Below are positions 27,186 through 36,286 of a stretch of DNA of 64,000 nucleotides, one piece after another. The position numbers were made by a program, and so were the translations under genes. The first letter of the stretch is position 1. Every line of letters begins with the position of its first letter. The DNA comes from Salinarimonas soli. GTDB lineage: Bacteria; Pseudomonadota; Alphaproteobacteria; Rhizobiales; Beijerinckiaceae. Below the pieces are notes generated by a model. The model did no database searches. It was not told the origin of the DNA and worked only from the letters and a program-made list of their open reading frames with translations. The DNA lies in contig NZ_VUOA01000009.1 of assembly GCF_008386575.1 (NCBI RefSeq), forward strand, positions 1-64,000, in the 5' to 3' direction.

Positions 27186-27252
27186 GCCGAGCCATGCCGC
27201 GCACCCCATGGGCACGTTCGGCGTCGCCATCATGAAGCGGGAGACATCCAGC

Positions 27253-28311
27253 ATGCGCAACAACCGGCCTGTCGTCGCCGTCACGGGGGCCTCGGCGGGA
27301 GTCGGGCGCGCCGTCGCGCTTGCCTTCGCCCGGGAGGGCTGGGCGGTCGCGCTCATCGCGCGCGGGCGCGAACGCCTGGAGAGCGCGGCGAGCGAGGTCG
27401 AGGCCTCGGGCGGGCGGTCGATGATCCTTTTGGCCGACGTCGCCGATGCCGGCGCGCTCGACAGGGCCGCCGATGAGATCGAGGGATCCCTCGGACCGAT
27501 CGACGTCTGGATAAACAACGCCATGGCGACCGTCTACTCGCCGATCGCGGAGCTGGAGCCGAGCGAGGTGCGGCGGGTCACGGAAGTCACCTATCTGGGC
27601 CAAGTGCATGGCACGATGGCGGCGCTGCGGCGCATGCGAGCGCGCGACCGGGGCACGATCGTCCAGATCGGGTCGGCTCTGGCCTATCGCTCGATCCCGC
27701 TGCAATCGGCCTATTGCGCCGCGAAGGCCGCCGTCCGCGGCTTCACCGACTCGCTGCGGACCGAGCTCCTTCACGAGGGAAGCCACATCCGGCTCACCAT
27801 GGTGCAGCTGCCTGCCGTCGATACCCCTCAGTTTGATTGGGCGCGTAGCCGGATGAGCCACCGGCTCCAGCCGGTGCCGCCGATCTATGCTCCCGAAGCC
27901 GTCGCCGAGGCGATCGTCCGGGCGGCTCACGAGGCGCCGCGTGAGCTCTGGGTCGGTGGGCCCGCTGCTCAGGCGATCCTCGGCACGCTCGCGATGCCGG
28001 GCACCCTGGACCGGATGATGGCGCGCCAGGCCTGGGCGGGCCAGCAGACGAGCGAGCCTGCGCGGCCGCACGCCGACAATCTCTTCGAGCCGCCTCCCGG
28101 CGACCCGGGCGCGCACGGACGGTTCGGCGACCGCGCCCGGACGCGGGTGAACGCCGTCTCGGCGACCACCGCCCGTGGCTTGGTGGCGCTCGCGGCCGTC
28201 GGCGCTGCGGCGGGGCTTGCGGGTCTCGGCTATTACCTTGGAGCGCGGCGCACGACCTTCCCGCGTCCGCGCCTGGGCGATCGAGAAAGGGCGGCCCGCT
28301 TGGTCACCTGA
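27253..28311 (+). CDS. SDR-family oxidoreductase with C-terminal membrane segment
   Basis: 352 residues. The N-terminal Rossmann motif is VVAVTGASAGVGRAVALAFA. The NNA motif is WINNAMATVY, and the catalytic Ser, YxxxK appear as QIGSALAYRSIPLQSAYCAAK. It is longer than classical SDRs: after about residue 270 a Pro/Arg-rich stretch leads to one hydrophobic helix (GLVALAAVGAAAGLAGLGYYLG), which may anchor it in the membrane. The start is uncertain: Met at 27253 (GGGAG upstream) or 27232. Confidence 0.85.
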   Translation: MRNNRPVVAVTGASAGVGRAVALAFAREGWAVALIARGRERLESAASEVEASGGRSMILLADVADAGALDRAADEIEGSLGPIDVWINNAMATVYSPIAELEPSEVRRVTEVTYLGQVHGTMAALRRMRARDRGTIVQIGSALAYRSIPLQSAYCAAKAAVRGFTDSLRTELLHEGSHIRLTMVQLPAVDTPQFDWARSRMSHRLQPVPPIYAPEAVAEAIVRAAHEAPRELWVGGPAAQAILGTLAMPGTLDRMMARQAWAGQQTSEPARPHADNLFEPPPGDPGAHGRFGDRARTRVNAVSATTARGLVALAAVGAAAGLAGLGYYLGARRTTFPRPRLGDRERAARLVT

Positions 28312-28327
28312 CGGAGGCGCTCCGCCC

Positions 28328-28657
28328 TCAGCCGACCTTCGAGGGTGGCTTGGCGAAGCGGCGCAGGCAGGCGGGGAGGGGCCTCTCGGAGACGCCGACG
28401 CGCAGCTTGAGCGTCCGGATGATCGCGCTGTGCCGCCGTTCCATGTCGAGCCGCGCGTTGCGCCGTGCCAGCGTCCAGAGGATCGTTGCGCCGCCGGCGA
28501 GCGCCACGGCGAGCCCGAGCGGCCAGGCGATGAGCCCGCCGACGATGGCAAGCGCGCCGATCCCCGTCGCGACGATCGCCTCCTCCCCATAGCCGTCCAT
28601 CAGCGCGATCAGCGCCGGGATCGACATGAGGAGCGCCCAAAACCAGCCCGCGTCCAT
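28328..28657 (-). CDS. Small membrane hypothetical protein
   Basis: 109 residues. Hydrophobic segments MDAGWFWALLMSIPALIAL and EEAIVATGIGALAIVGGLIA, then PLGLAVALAGGATILWTLA, give two or three membrane helices, followed by an Arg-rich cytoplasmic tail (RRNARLDMERRHSAIIRTLKLRV). No family is recognised. It is convergent with the SDR gene. Confidence 0.6.
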   Translation of the reverse strand: MDAGWFWALLMSIPALIALMDGYGEEAIVATGIGALAIVGGLIAWPLGLAVALAGGATILWTLARRNARLDMERRHSAIIRTLKLRVGVSERPLPACLRRFAKPPSKVG

Positions 28658-28855
28658 CGTGACCCTCGAAATGCCGTCCGTGGCGGGGCGCGCGGTGCGC
28701 CGGCCCGGAATGGGATGCTGGGGCCGGGTGATAGGCCCAAGCATCGCGTCCCGATACTCCGTAGGGCACCTTACGCCTCTTCCCGCAGGGGATCATGGAC
28801 GCCGCCGCGAACTCCCGTATTTCAGCTTCGTTGTTTCCCCGAACAGGAGGAGCGC

Positions 28856-29185
28856 ATGAGCGAAGAGAACATCACGGTCGGCAGCGCCAACGTTTCGCTT
28901 GGGTCGAATTTCCCGGACCTCGCCCGACGGCAGATCCGCGAGGTGGCCGACAAATATTTCGGCGACCTGACCACCGCATCGGTCCATGTCTCGAAGGAGG
29001 GGACCGCGTTCCGCTGCTCCGTGAACATTCGCATGGGCGCGCTGCGCGTGATGAGCGCGGAGGCGCAGGCGCGCGAGGTGCCGCTCGCCTTTCGTGAGGC
29101 CCTCGGCAAGGTTGAGAAGCAGCTCCGGCGGACGAAGCGCGAGCTGCGCGAGGACAAGCCGCGCCCGCCGGAGACCACGCTTTGA
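28856..29185 (+). CDS. Short HPF/RaiA-like ribosome-associated protein
   Basis: 109 residues. ITVGSANVSLGSNFPDLARRQIREVADKYF and STASVHVSKEGTAFRCSVNIRMG follow the beta-alpha-beta-beta-beta-alpha pattern of hibernation promoting factor (YfiA/HPF), and the C-terminal EALGKVEKQLRRTKRELRE is a typical basic helix. It would bind the 30S decoding site in stationary phase. AGGAGGAGCGC before the ATG is a strong ribosome binding site. No long-form C-terminal domain is present. Confidence 0.7.
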   Translation: MSEENITVGSANVSLGSNFPDLARRQIREVADKYFGDLTTASVHVSKEGTAFRCSVNIRMGALRVMSAEAQAREVPLAFREALGKVEKQLRRTKRELREDKPRPPETTL

Positions 29186-29280
29186 GCACCGCCAGAGAGG
29201 ACTGAAAGCCTCCGCCGAGCCACGCTGCCTGTCGATGCCGGGCAGGGTAGGGCGGGGGGGGGCGACCCCGCTCCGCCCGC

Positions 29281-29571
29281 TCAGGCAATGTGCTGCGCCC
29301 GCTCGGCCGGCGCCTGGTGAATGCGCAGCGACCTGAACTCGACGCCGACCTGGTTGTCCTTGCGCCAGCGGACCTCGGCGTTGGCCGTCCATTCGCGGCC
29401 GAAGATGGCGAGCTTGAACCGGTCGGGGACCCAGGTCGCGTCGCCGAAGGTCAGGCGGGCGCCGCCCTCGGACAGGTCGCGGATCGCGCAGCTCATCACC
29501 ATCCCGGTCAGGGTCGTGATCTCACCCCGCAACAGGGTCTTCTGGCGCGGCCTCCTACGCAGATCGGTCAT
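29281..29571 (-). CDS. PilZ-domain protein
   Basis: 96 residues. RRRPRQKTLLRGEI is the RxxxR c-di-GMP-binding motif and CAIRDLSEGGARLTFGDA the DxSxxG motif of PilZ. The domain ends near RWRKDNQVGVEFRSL. It is a stand-alone effector of c-di-GMP. The following 250 bases to 29822 hold no other gene. Confidence 0.88.
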   Translation of the reverse strand: MTDLRRRPRQKTLLRGEITTLTGMVMSCAIRDLSEGGARLTFGDATWVPDRFKLAIFGREWTANAEVRWRKDNQVGVEFRSLRIHQAPAERAQHIA

Positions 29572-29822
29572 CTTTGAACTCCGTATCGATGTGCCGCGAT
29601 GATAAAATCAGCCACATTTCAAGTCTACGTTACGTAAGACAGTCTAACCTGACGATTTTGCTTGCCGCAAATGTGCGTCTATTGCACGCCAGTCTCGCAA
29701 GAGAACGGGCGTTTCATTCCGATACGATCACATGTCCCAAATCGACGCAGTTTTGATCCCCTGGACGCCCCTTCGCTGCATACGATTTGGCGCGAGCACG
29801 GCTCGACCGGGAACCGTTCGGC

Positions 29823-30776
29823 ATGCCGATGCATTGGCGAGAGTTCCTGATCCACCTCACCCTACGCCCCAGCATGCCCCCTCCGGCCCGACCTGCCGCA
29901 TCGCTCGACAATTATCCCTCAGAGCGCACCGCGCGGCAGGGGAACGGGAAGGCAGGGCGGTTCCTCACAGATCTCGCCGACGCTGCACGCCCGCCCATCA
30001 ACTCCCGCTCCGTGATGCTCGTCGTGGCTCACCCGGACGACGAGACGATCGGCCTTGGCGGACAGCTGAGGCGGCTGACCGGCATACGGATCGTCCACGT
30101 GACGGACGGAGCTCCGCGATCCGGCTCGGATGCGCTCGATCGCGGCTTTTCATCGCCCGCCGACTACGCTGCCACACGACGAGAGGAACTCCGGAGGGCG
30201 ATGGGACTCGCCGGCATCCCGCCAACCGCTCTCACGTCCTTCGACGTGCCGGACCAGGGAGCCACGGCGGCGCTTGCGCAAATTGCGCAGCGCCTCGCCG
30301 CGATGATGAACGCCGACAGAATCGACGTCGTCCTCACGCACGCCTTTGAGGGTGGTCACCCCGACCACGACGCCTGCGCCTTTGCGGTCCAGGCCGCCTG
30401 CAGTCTGGTCGCGGCTCGGGGTGGTCTCCGGCCGCAGGTCGTCGAGATGCCCTACTACGCGCTTGCACCCGATGGATCCTGGCGCATCCAGGCTTTCGCG
30501 GAGGCCGACCCGGACGACGTCACGATTGATCTCGGACCAGCGGAGCGTCGGGCCAAGCAGGCCATGCTCGACGCGCACGCCACGCAAAGGTCGGTGCTCG
30601 CGCTCCTACCGCCCGGTCCCGAGCGCTTCCGGATCTCGCGGGGGCACGATTTCACGAGGCCGCCGAACGGTGGCGCGCTCATCTACGAGCGCCAGCATTG
30701 GGGCATGACGTTTCCCCTCTGGCGCGACGCCGTCAGCGCAGCCCGGCGCGAACTGGGGGTTGAGGCATGCCCCTGA
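29823..30776 (+). CDS. PIG-L/LmbE-family N-acetylglucosaminyl deacetylase
   Basis: 317 residues. MLVVAHPDDETIGLGGQL (residues about 65-82) is the zinc-binding AHPDDE motif; THAFEGGHPDHDACAFAV supplies the second HPDH site. The family deacetylates GlcNAc-containing glycolipids, GlcNAc-inositol (MshB) or GlcNAc-malate (BshB). It is the first gene of a four-gene unit: its last 10 bases overlap the GT4 gene. The start is uncertain; MPMHWREF (29823) is preferred over 29787. There is no signal peptide. Confidence 0.85.
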   Translation: MPMHWREFLIHLTLRPSMPPPARPAASLDNYPSERTARQGNGKAGRFLTDLADAARPPINSRSVMLVVAHPDDETIGLGGQLRRLTGIRIVHVTDGAPRSGSDALDRGFSSPADYAATRREELRRAMGLAGIPPTALTSFDVPDQGATAALAQIAQRLAAMMNADRIDVVLTHAFEGGHPDHDACAFAVQAACSLVAARGGLRPQVVEMPYYALAPDGSWRIQAFAEADPDDVTIDLGPAERRAKQAMLDAHATQRSVLALLPPGPERFRISRGHDFTRPPNGGALIYERQHWGMTFPLWRDAVSAARRELGVEACP

Positions 30777-31819
30777 CGGTCTTGAGCGTCGCCTACCCGC
30801 TTGCGTCGGTCGGGCCCGATACAGCGGGCGGCGCCGAGCAGGTGCTCTGGGCGCTCGACCGGGCCCTGGTCCGCGCCGGCCATCGCTCGCTCGTCATCGC
30901 GCAGGAGGGCTCCCGGGTGGCAGGTGAGCTGATCGCGACCCCAATGCAGCCCGGGCCCTTGACCGAGCGGGCGATCCGCTCGGGGCACGCCCACCTCCGG
31001 GCGCTGCTGCCGCATGTTCTGGGACGGGAGCCCATCGACCTCATCCACATGCATGGTCTCGATTTCCATGCCTACATGCCCCCGGCAGGATCGACGGCCC
31101 TCGTCACGCTTCATCTGCCGCCGGCGTACTACCCGCCGGGATCCCTCTCGCCGTCCCGGCCGCGTACGTGGTTCAATGCAGTCTCACGTGACCAGCACCG
31201 ACGGCTGCAGCCGATGTCGTCGCTCGTTGAGCCGATCGAGAACGGAATTCCCGTCGAAGCTCTCCAGGCGCGCCACGCGAAACGGGGATATGCCCTTTGC
31301 CTCGGGCGTGTGTGTCCGGAAAAGGGTCAGCACCTCGCGCTTGAGGCCGCAAAGCAGGTGGATGTCCCGCTGCTCGTCGCGGGTGAGGTTTTCGGGTACG
31401 AGGCGCACGAGAGCTATTTTCGAAAGGAGATCCTGCCCCGCCTCGATGCCCAGCGCCGGTTCATCGGGCCGGTCGGGTTCGCCCGGAAGCGCCGCCTTCT
31501 CACGGCGGCTCGGTGCCTGCTGATCACGAGCCTCGTCGACGAGACGAGCTCTCTCGTCGCGCGCGAGGCGCTGGCGTGCGGCACGCCGGTAATCGCCTTC
31601 GGGAGGGGAGCGCTGCCCGAGACGATCGCTCACGGACGCACGGGCTACCTGGTCGATTCCGTCGGCGAGATGGCGAGGGCCATTCGCGCCGCCGATGGCA
31701 TCTCCCCCGAGCGATGCCGCGCCGAAGCGCGCGACCGCTTCCCTGAGGAGCGGATGACGGCGCGTTATCTGTCTCTCTACCGGGAGCTCGCCGATCAGCG
31801 GCGGGCTGGCGCGGCATGA
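30767..31819 (+). CDS. GT4-family glycosyltransferase
   Basis: 350 residues. The N-terminal AYPLASVGPDTAGGAEQVLW is the acceptor-side glycine loop of GT-B enzymes. GRVCPEKGQHLALEAAK and the E-x7-E segment ETSSLVAREALACGTPVIAF with LPETIAHG are the donor-binding site of GT4. Possible roles are transfer of a sugar or GlcNAc to a small acceptor, as MshA or BshA do, or polysaccharide assembly. It overlaps the deacetylase by 10 bases and the next gene by 4 bases. Confidence 0.88.
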   Translation: MPLTVLSVAYPLASVGPDTAGGAEQVLWALDRALVRAGHRSLVIAQEGSRVAGELIATPMQPGPLTERAIRSGHAHLRALLPHVLGREPIDLIHMHGLDFHAYMPPAGSTALVTLHLPPAYYPPGSLSPSRPRTWFNAVSRDQHRRLQPMSSLVEPIENGIPVEALQARHAKRGYALCLGRVCPEKGQHLALEAAKQVDVPLLVAGEVFGYEAHESYFRKEILPRLDAQRRFIGPVGFARKRRLLTAARCLLITSLVDETSSLVAREALACGTPVIAFGRGALPETIAHGRTGYLVDSVGEMARAIRAADGISPERCRAEARDRFPEERMTARYLSLYRELADQRRAGAA

Positions 31820-32805
31820 GCGACCTCACCGCCGACGTGATCAGGACTGCCGACGGCCTAACAGCGCTGGAAGCCGAGTGGTGGAAGCTATGGCGCCGCT
31901 GCGAGAGCGCCACGCCGTTCCAGTCGCCCGCGTGGCTCCTGCCCTGGTGGCAGGTGTTCGCCCCGGGCGAGTTGCGAGCGATCGCGGTTCGCGACGCCGG
32001 GCGGCTTGTCGCCCTCGCACCGTTCTACCGCGAGGACGGGGCTCATGGACGGCGCTTGCTGCCCCTCGGCATCGGGCTGAGCGACTACGGCGATATCCTC
32101 CGGGATCCCCTTCGCGGGGACGCCGCCCTCGCCATCGTGCATGCGGCCGCTCAGATCGAGGGCTGGGACAGTTTGAGCCTTGAAGACCTCGCTCCCGGTG
32201 CCGCCGCTCTCACGCTTCGGGCGGGGCCAGGGATGAGCGACGCCACGGAGCGGCAATGCGCCTGCCCCGTGCTCGACCTCACCGCCGCGCCGGTGCCGGC
32301 GGGGAAGCGGCGAAAGCTCCGGATGGCGCAAAACCGAGCCGCCCGGAGGGCCGGCTTCTCCATCGAGAGCGTGGAGGCGGACGGGATCGACGCCTTCCTC
32401 GACGCGCTCTTCGATCTGCACGGCGCACGGTGGGCGACGCGGGGGGAGGGGGGCGTCCTGGCCGAAGATCCCGTGCGGCGATTTCACCGCGCGGCGGCCC
32501 CCGCCCTGCACCGCGCGGGCCTTGCACGTTTCGCGCTGATGAGACTGGAGGGGAGGGTGGTCGGCGCCTATTACGGATTGGCGGACGCCCGGCGGGCCTA
32601 CGCCTATCTCGGGGGCTTCGACCCAGCCTTCGCCTTCGAGAGTCCCGGCACCCTCCTCGTCGGCCATGCGATCGACTCGGCGGCTCAGGCGGGCGCCGGG
32701 GAGTTCCACTTCCTGCGAGGCCAGGAACCCTACAAATACGAGTGGGGTGCCGTCGACCGATGGTCGATGCGCCGAGTCCTGACGCGGCAGGGCGCCCATG
32801 TCTGA
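31816..32805 (+). CDS. GNAT-type acetyltransferase (BioF2/CelD-like)
   Basis: 329 residues. The C-terminal half (FHRAAAPALHRAGLARFALM, VVGAYYGLADARRAYAYLGG, then GTLLVGHAIDSAAQAGAGEF and FLRGQEPYKYEWG) matches the GNAT_acetyltransf_6/BioF2-like domain found in cellulose/exopolysaccharide acetyltransferases. The N-terminus WKLWRRCESATPFQSPAWLLPW is typical of the CelD-like group. It overlaps its neighbours by 4 and 8 bases. An acyl or aminoacyl donor is possible; the substrate is unknown. Confidence 0.8.
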   Translation: MSDLTADVIRTADGLTALEAEWWKLWRRCESATPFQSPAWLLPWWQVFAPGELRAIAVRDAGRLVALAPFYREDGAHGRRLLPLGIGLSDYGDILRDPLRGDAALAIVHAAAQIEGWDSLSLEDLAPGAAALTLRAGPGMSDATERQCACPVLDLTAAPVPAGKRRKLRMAQNRAARRAGFSIESVEADGIDAFLDALFDLHGARWATRGEGGVLAEDPVRRFHRAAAPALHRAGLARFALMRLEGRVVGAYYGLADARRAYAYLGGFDPAFAFESPGTLLVGHAIDSAAQAGAGEFHFLRGQEPYKYEWGAVDRWSMRRVLTRQGAHV

Positions 32806-33670
32806 GGACGAACGCCTCGCGGAACTCCTGGCGGACGCGGCGTCAGGCGGCCTGCCCCCGGCTGTAATCGCCATGCGCCTGCTGATGGAAGCATCGGGCC
32901 CAGGGCAAGCCCGGAGAGCGTTGGATGAGGCTCTCCGGAACGCGCCCTCCGAGCCCCTGGCCGCCGTGTCGAACCTCATGGATCGTGAGCCCGGCGCCTG
33001 GCATGTCGTCCGGACCGTGATCGATGCCGTGGCGCACGAGGCGCCGCATGACGACCCGGTCGCCCATTGGGCTCGCCTCTTCGACAACGCGGTGCAAGCC
33101 TCGCCCGAGGGCAGCGTCGCCCTCTACTCGCTGGGCAACCCGAGCCTCCTCGCGACGGCGACGGATGAGATCGTCGGGCGCATGCGCGACTGGGAGCTGA
33201 TCGGGCCTAACCGTGCGGTGCTCGACGTGGGTTGCGGCATCGGGCGTCTTGGCGCGCGCCTAGCACCCCATGTCGGCGAGATCATCGGCCTCGACATCTC
33301 GCCCGGGATGATCGCCGAAGCCGAGCGCCGCTGTGCTGCTGTCCCGAACCTGCGTTTCGCGGTGAGCGGCGGCCGCGATCTTGCCGGGATCGGGACGAGA
33401 ACCATGGACCTCGTGGTCTTCGTCGACAGCTTTCCCTATCTCCAGCTCTCCGGAGAGGATCTGGCCGGCGGGCATGTCGCCGAGGCCGCACGGGTTCTGC
33501 GGCCGGCTGGCGCCGTCCTGATTCTCAACGCCTCATACGGACGGAGCATTCCGGAGGATCGAGCCGACCTGGCCCGCTTCGCACAGGCTGCAGGCCTGGT
33601 CTTGAAGCGTGTCGAGAAGCGCCCGTTCCAGACCTGGGATGCCCCAGCCTTCGTGCTCGCGGAGCCCTGA
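32798..33670 (+). CDS. Class I SAM-dependent methyltransferase
   Basis: 290 residues. Motif I VLDVGCGIGRLGARLAPHV (about residues 140-158), the acidic motif IIGLDISPGMIAEAERR and motif IV LVVFVDSFPYLQLSG are clear. The N-terminal 130 residues contain a helical accessory region of unknown role. It ends the four-gene operon; the preceding gene overlaps its start by 8 bases. The stop is 13 bases from the convergent pcaB stop. Confidence 0.88.
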   Translation: MSEDERLAELLADAASGGLPPAVIAMRLLMEASGPGQARRALDEALRNAPSEPLAAVSNLMDREPGAWHVVRTVIDAVAHEAPHDDPVAHWARLFDNAVQASPEGSVALYSLGNPSLLATATDEIVGRMRDWELIGPNRAVLDVGCGIGRLGARLAPHVGEIIGLDISPGMIAEAERRCAAVPNLRFAVSGGRDLAGIGTRTMDLVVFVDSFPYLQLSGEDLAGGHVAEAARVLRPAGAVLILNASYGRSIPEDRADLARFAQAAGLVLKRVEKRPFQTWDAPAFVLAEP

Positions 33671-33683
33671 CTCGCAAGCGATT

Positions 33684-35054
33684 TCAGGCGAGTGCCGCGA
33701 GTTCCGCCCGTGCCCTCGCACAAGTCGGAAGCGCACGGTCGACCCAGAGACTTGCCGCCTCGACGGCCCCTTCGAGGTCACCCGAGGTGTCAAGCAGATC
33801 GGGCGGGAGCGCGGCAAGGGCCGCGTCGTCCCGCAGCGCCGCCTCCAGCGACGGCGTCCCGCCGCGTACCCGCTGGGCGGCCCGTTCCACCGCCGCATGC
33901 GCCGCCTCGCGTCCCAGAACGCCCGCAAGACGCCCGGCGACGGCATCGGCGAAGAGGAGGCCGCGGGTGATCTGGAGGTTAGCGCTCATGCGCTCCGCGT
34001 CGACGACGAGGCCCTCGGCCAGGAGCGCCGCCTCCCGCAGCGCGCCCGACGCGAGGCCGAACAGGGAGGGGAGGGCGTGCCACTCCGCATGCCAGGCCCC
34101 CGCCGGCCTTTCGTGGGCCGCCACCATGGCGTCGAGCAGCGTCACGACATGACCCTTCGCTGCCATGCCTGCGGACAGGATCAACGTCGCCCCGACTGGG
34201 TTGCGCTTGTGGGGCATGGCCGAGGACCCACCGCGCCCCGGCATGGCTGGTTCTGCCACCTCCCCGACTTCCGTCGTCGCGAGATGAGCTACGTCGCCCG
34301 CAAATTTTCCAAGCGCCCCCAGAAGCATGGCGACCCATGTTCCGATCTCGCTCAAGGCTGCACGGCGCGTATGCCAGGCGAGCGGCGGTGCCCGGAAGCC
34401 GAGCTCCGCCGCGAAGGCATCGAGCACGGCGGGTCCGTGGCCGCCCATCGCGGCGAAGGTGCCGACCGGGCCGCCGAGCGACGGGACAAGGCTGCGCTCC
34501 ACGAGGCCGGGCAGCCGCGCCGCCACATCCGCAATGCCCGTGGCCCAGACCGCGGCCTTGAAGCCGAACGTCACCGGCGCCGCGTGCTGACCGTAGGTTC
34601 GGCCAGCGCAGGGCGTTGCGCGGTGCCGTCCGGCAAGGCGCTCCAGCCCCAGCAGGACACGGCCGAGCTCGTGCGCGATCAGACGCAAGCCCGCTCGCAG
34701 CTGGATGACGAGCGCCGTGTCGGCGATGTCCTGCGTGGTCGCGCCCTTGTGGACATGGGGCTCGAGATCGGCCGGGAGCCGCGACTGGAGCGCCTTGAGG
34801 AACGGGATGACCGGGACGCCCACGACCGCCGTGGCGGCACCCAGGGCGGCCGGGTCGAGGTCGCGGGCACCGACCGCGGCGATCGCGTCCGCCAGGCCGT
34901 CCGGCACGAGCCCGAAGCGCGCCTGCGCCCGGGCGAGCGCGGCCTCGGCCGTCACCATGGCCGCGACGCGTGCCTCGTCGGAAAACACGTCGCGCATCGC
35001 GTCGCTTGCGAAAAGGGGGCCGAGGAGTTGGGAGTCGAGTGCCGAGAAGGTCAT
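33684..35054 (-). CDS. pcaB: 3-carboxy-cis,cis-muconate cycloisomerase (fumarase/aspartase superfamily)
   Basis: 456 residues. It cyclises 3-carboxymuconate in the protocatechuate branch of the beta-ketoadipate pathway. The superfamily signature GSSAMPHKRNPVGA is present, as are KGATTQDIADTALV and GRTYGQHAAPVTFGFKAA. The N-terminus MTFSALDSQLLGPLFASDAMR is typical of PcaB. No other pca gene is nearby. The start is at this Met rather than an earlier one. Confidence 0.9.
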   Translation of the reverse strand: MTFSALDSQLLGPLFASDAMRDVFSDEARVAAMVTAEAALARAQARFGLVPDGLADAIAAVGARDLDPAALGAATAVVGVPVIPFLKALQSRLPADLEPHVHKGATTQDIADTALVIQLRAGLRLIAHELGRVLLGLERLAGRHRATPCAGRTYGQHAAPVTFGFKAAVWATGIADVAARLPGLVERSLVPSLGGPVGTFAAMGGHGPAVLDAFAAELGFRAPPLAWHTRRAALSEIGTWVAMLLGALGKFAGDVAHLATTEVGEVAEPAMPGRGGSSAMPHKRNPVGATLILSAGMAAKGHVVTLLDAMVAAHERPAGAWHAEWHALPSLFGLASGALREAALLAEGLVVDAERMSANLQITRGLLFADAVAGRLAGVLGREAAHAAVERAAQRVRGGTPSLEAALRDDAALAALPPDLLDTSGDLEGAVEAASLWVDRALPTCARARAELAALA

Positions 35055-35287
35055 GGATCCGGTGTAGCGCAGCCTGCGGCAGGATTGAACGGTCAGACGT
35101 CCTTGGGAATGAGGATGACGCACGGCGGACAGCCCCGGACCCGGCTGCTCACAGGACTAAGTTCCATAATATATCTTATGCGAATAGAACTCGGGAGGCT
35201 GGATGGGGTCGTCTAACCAGGTCGGCGGCTGTCGATCCGTATCCTCCTGACAACCACCCTGCCCTGCGCGGGTCCGTGGCTATCGGC
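35055..35287. other. Intergenic region without gene
   Basis: 233 bases between pcaB and the TauE gene. A short A/T-rich stretch (35161-35190) stands out, but no promoter, repeat or coding frame with a ribosome binding site is convincing. Confidence 0.4.
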
Positions 35288-36055
35288 TTAGCGAATGAAG
35301 AAGTACGCGGTCAGCGCGGCGCCGACCGCAATCACGAGATAGCGGATCGTGGCAGCCGGCAGTCGGCGGCCGAAGGCTACGCCCGTATAGCCGCCGACGA
35401 TCGAGGCCGCGCCAACGACGAGCGTCTCGGGCCAGCTCACGAGACCCGCCGCGATGAACAGCACCACCGCGCTGAGCTGGATCACGGTCGAGCACAGGTT
35501 CTTGGCGGCGTTGATCCGGTGGAAATTGTCGCCCTCGGTGATTGCGAGCGCCGCCAGCATCACGATGCCCATGCCGGCTCCGAAGAAGCCGCCATAGACG
35601 GACACCAGGAGCTGAAACCCCAGGCCGATCGCATTGGCCGAGCGGCCCGACGAGCCCGGGCGAGCCAGGGCGCGGGCCTGCCGGACGATCCACGGGCTTG
35701 CCGCGAACAGCAGCGTTGCGAACAGCAAAAGCCACGGTACGACCTGCCGGAAGGCCTCGTTGCGGGTCTGCGTGAGGATATAGGCGCCGATGGTCCCGCC
35801 GATGAGGCTCAAGACCGAGAGCACGGCGAAACGGCGAAGGTTGGCGCCGATTTCCCGCCGGTAAGCCCACGAGCTCGACAGGTTCGCCGGGCTGACCGCG
35901 ACGGCGCTCGTGGCATTCGCGACGACCGGCGGTAGCCCCGCCGCCATGAGGGCTCCGAAGGTGAAGAACGTCCCGCCGCCCGCCAGAGCATTGACCATTC
36001 CGGCCAGGAGGCCGGAACCGGCGAGAAGCGCGATCGTCGCGGGCTCAAGGCTCAT
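35288..36055 (-). CDS. TauE/SafE-family (sulfite exporter-like) permease
   Basis: 255 residues with seven or eight membrane helices. The two half-repeats begin with GLLAGMVNALAGGGTFFTFGAL and QLLVSVYGGFFGAGMGIVML, the GGG motif pairs of TauE/SafE. Members export sulfite or organosulfonates. It is divergent from the GbsR regulator at 36287, across a 231-base spacer. Confidence 0.9.
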   Translation of the reverse strand: MSLEPATIALLAGSGLLAGMVNALAGGGTFFTFGALMAAGLPPVVANATSAVAVSPANLSSSWAYRREIGANLRRFAVLSVLSLIGGTIGAYILTQTRNEAFRQVVPWLLLFATLLFAASPWIVRQARALARPGSSGRSANAIGLGFQLLVSVYGGFFGAGMGIVMLAALAITEGDNFHRINAAKNLCSTVIQLSAVVLFIAAGLVSWPETLVVGAASIVGGYTGVAFGRRLPAATIRYLVIAVGAALTAYFFIR

Positions 36056-36286
36056 GCCAGGCTCCGGGCCGGCGTCGGGACGGGGTGAGGGCCGGGTGGC
36101 TGCATCGTTCGGTCTGCCGCGAGGTTGAGCAAGGTGCCTGTCTAATGGGCGTCAACGTCGCAACACAAGGGGCGTTCACGGGCGTCCAGAACCCCGCAAA
36201 ATGCTCACGCTCGCGACATCTCGCCGCTTTCGCAGCGCCCTGCCCCATCCGATATTTCAGAAAGTTCTGAAACGTAGGAAACGGCC

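Noticed and set aside
29600-29660. An operator around TTACGTAA upstream of the deacetylase operon
   Set aside because: Only an 8-bp palindrome with mismatched flanks; too weak to call.
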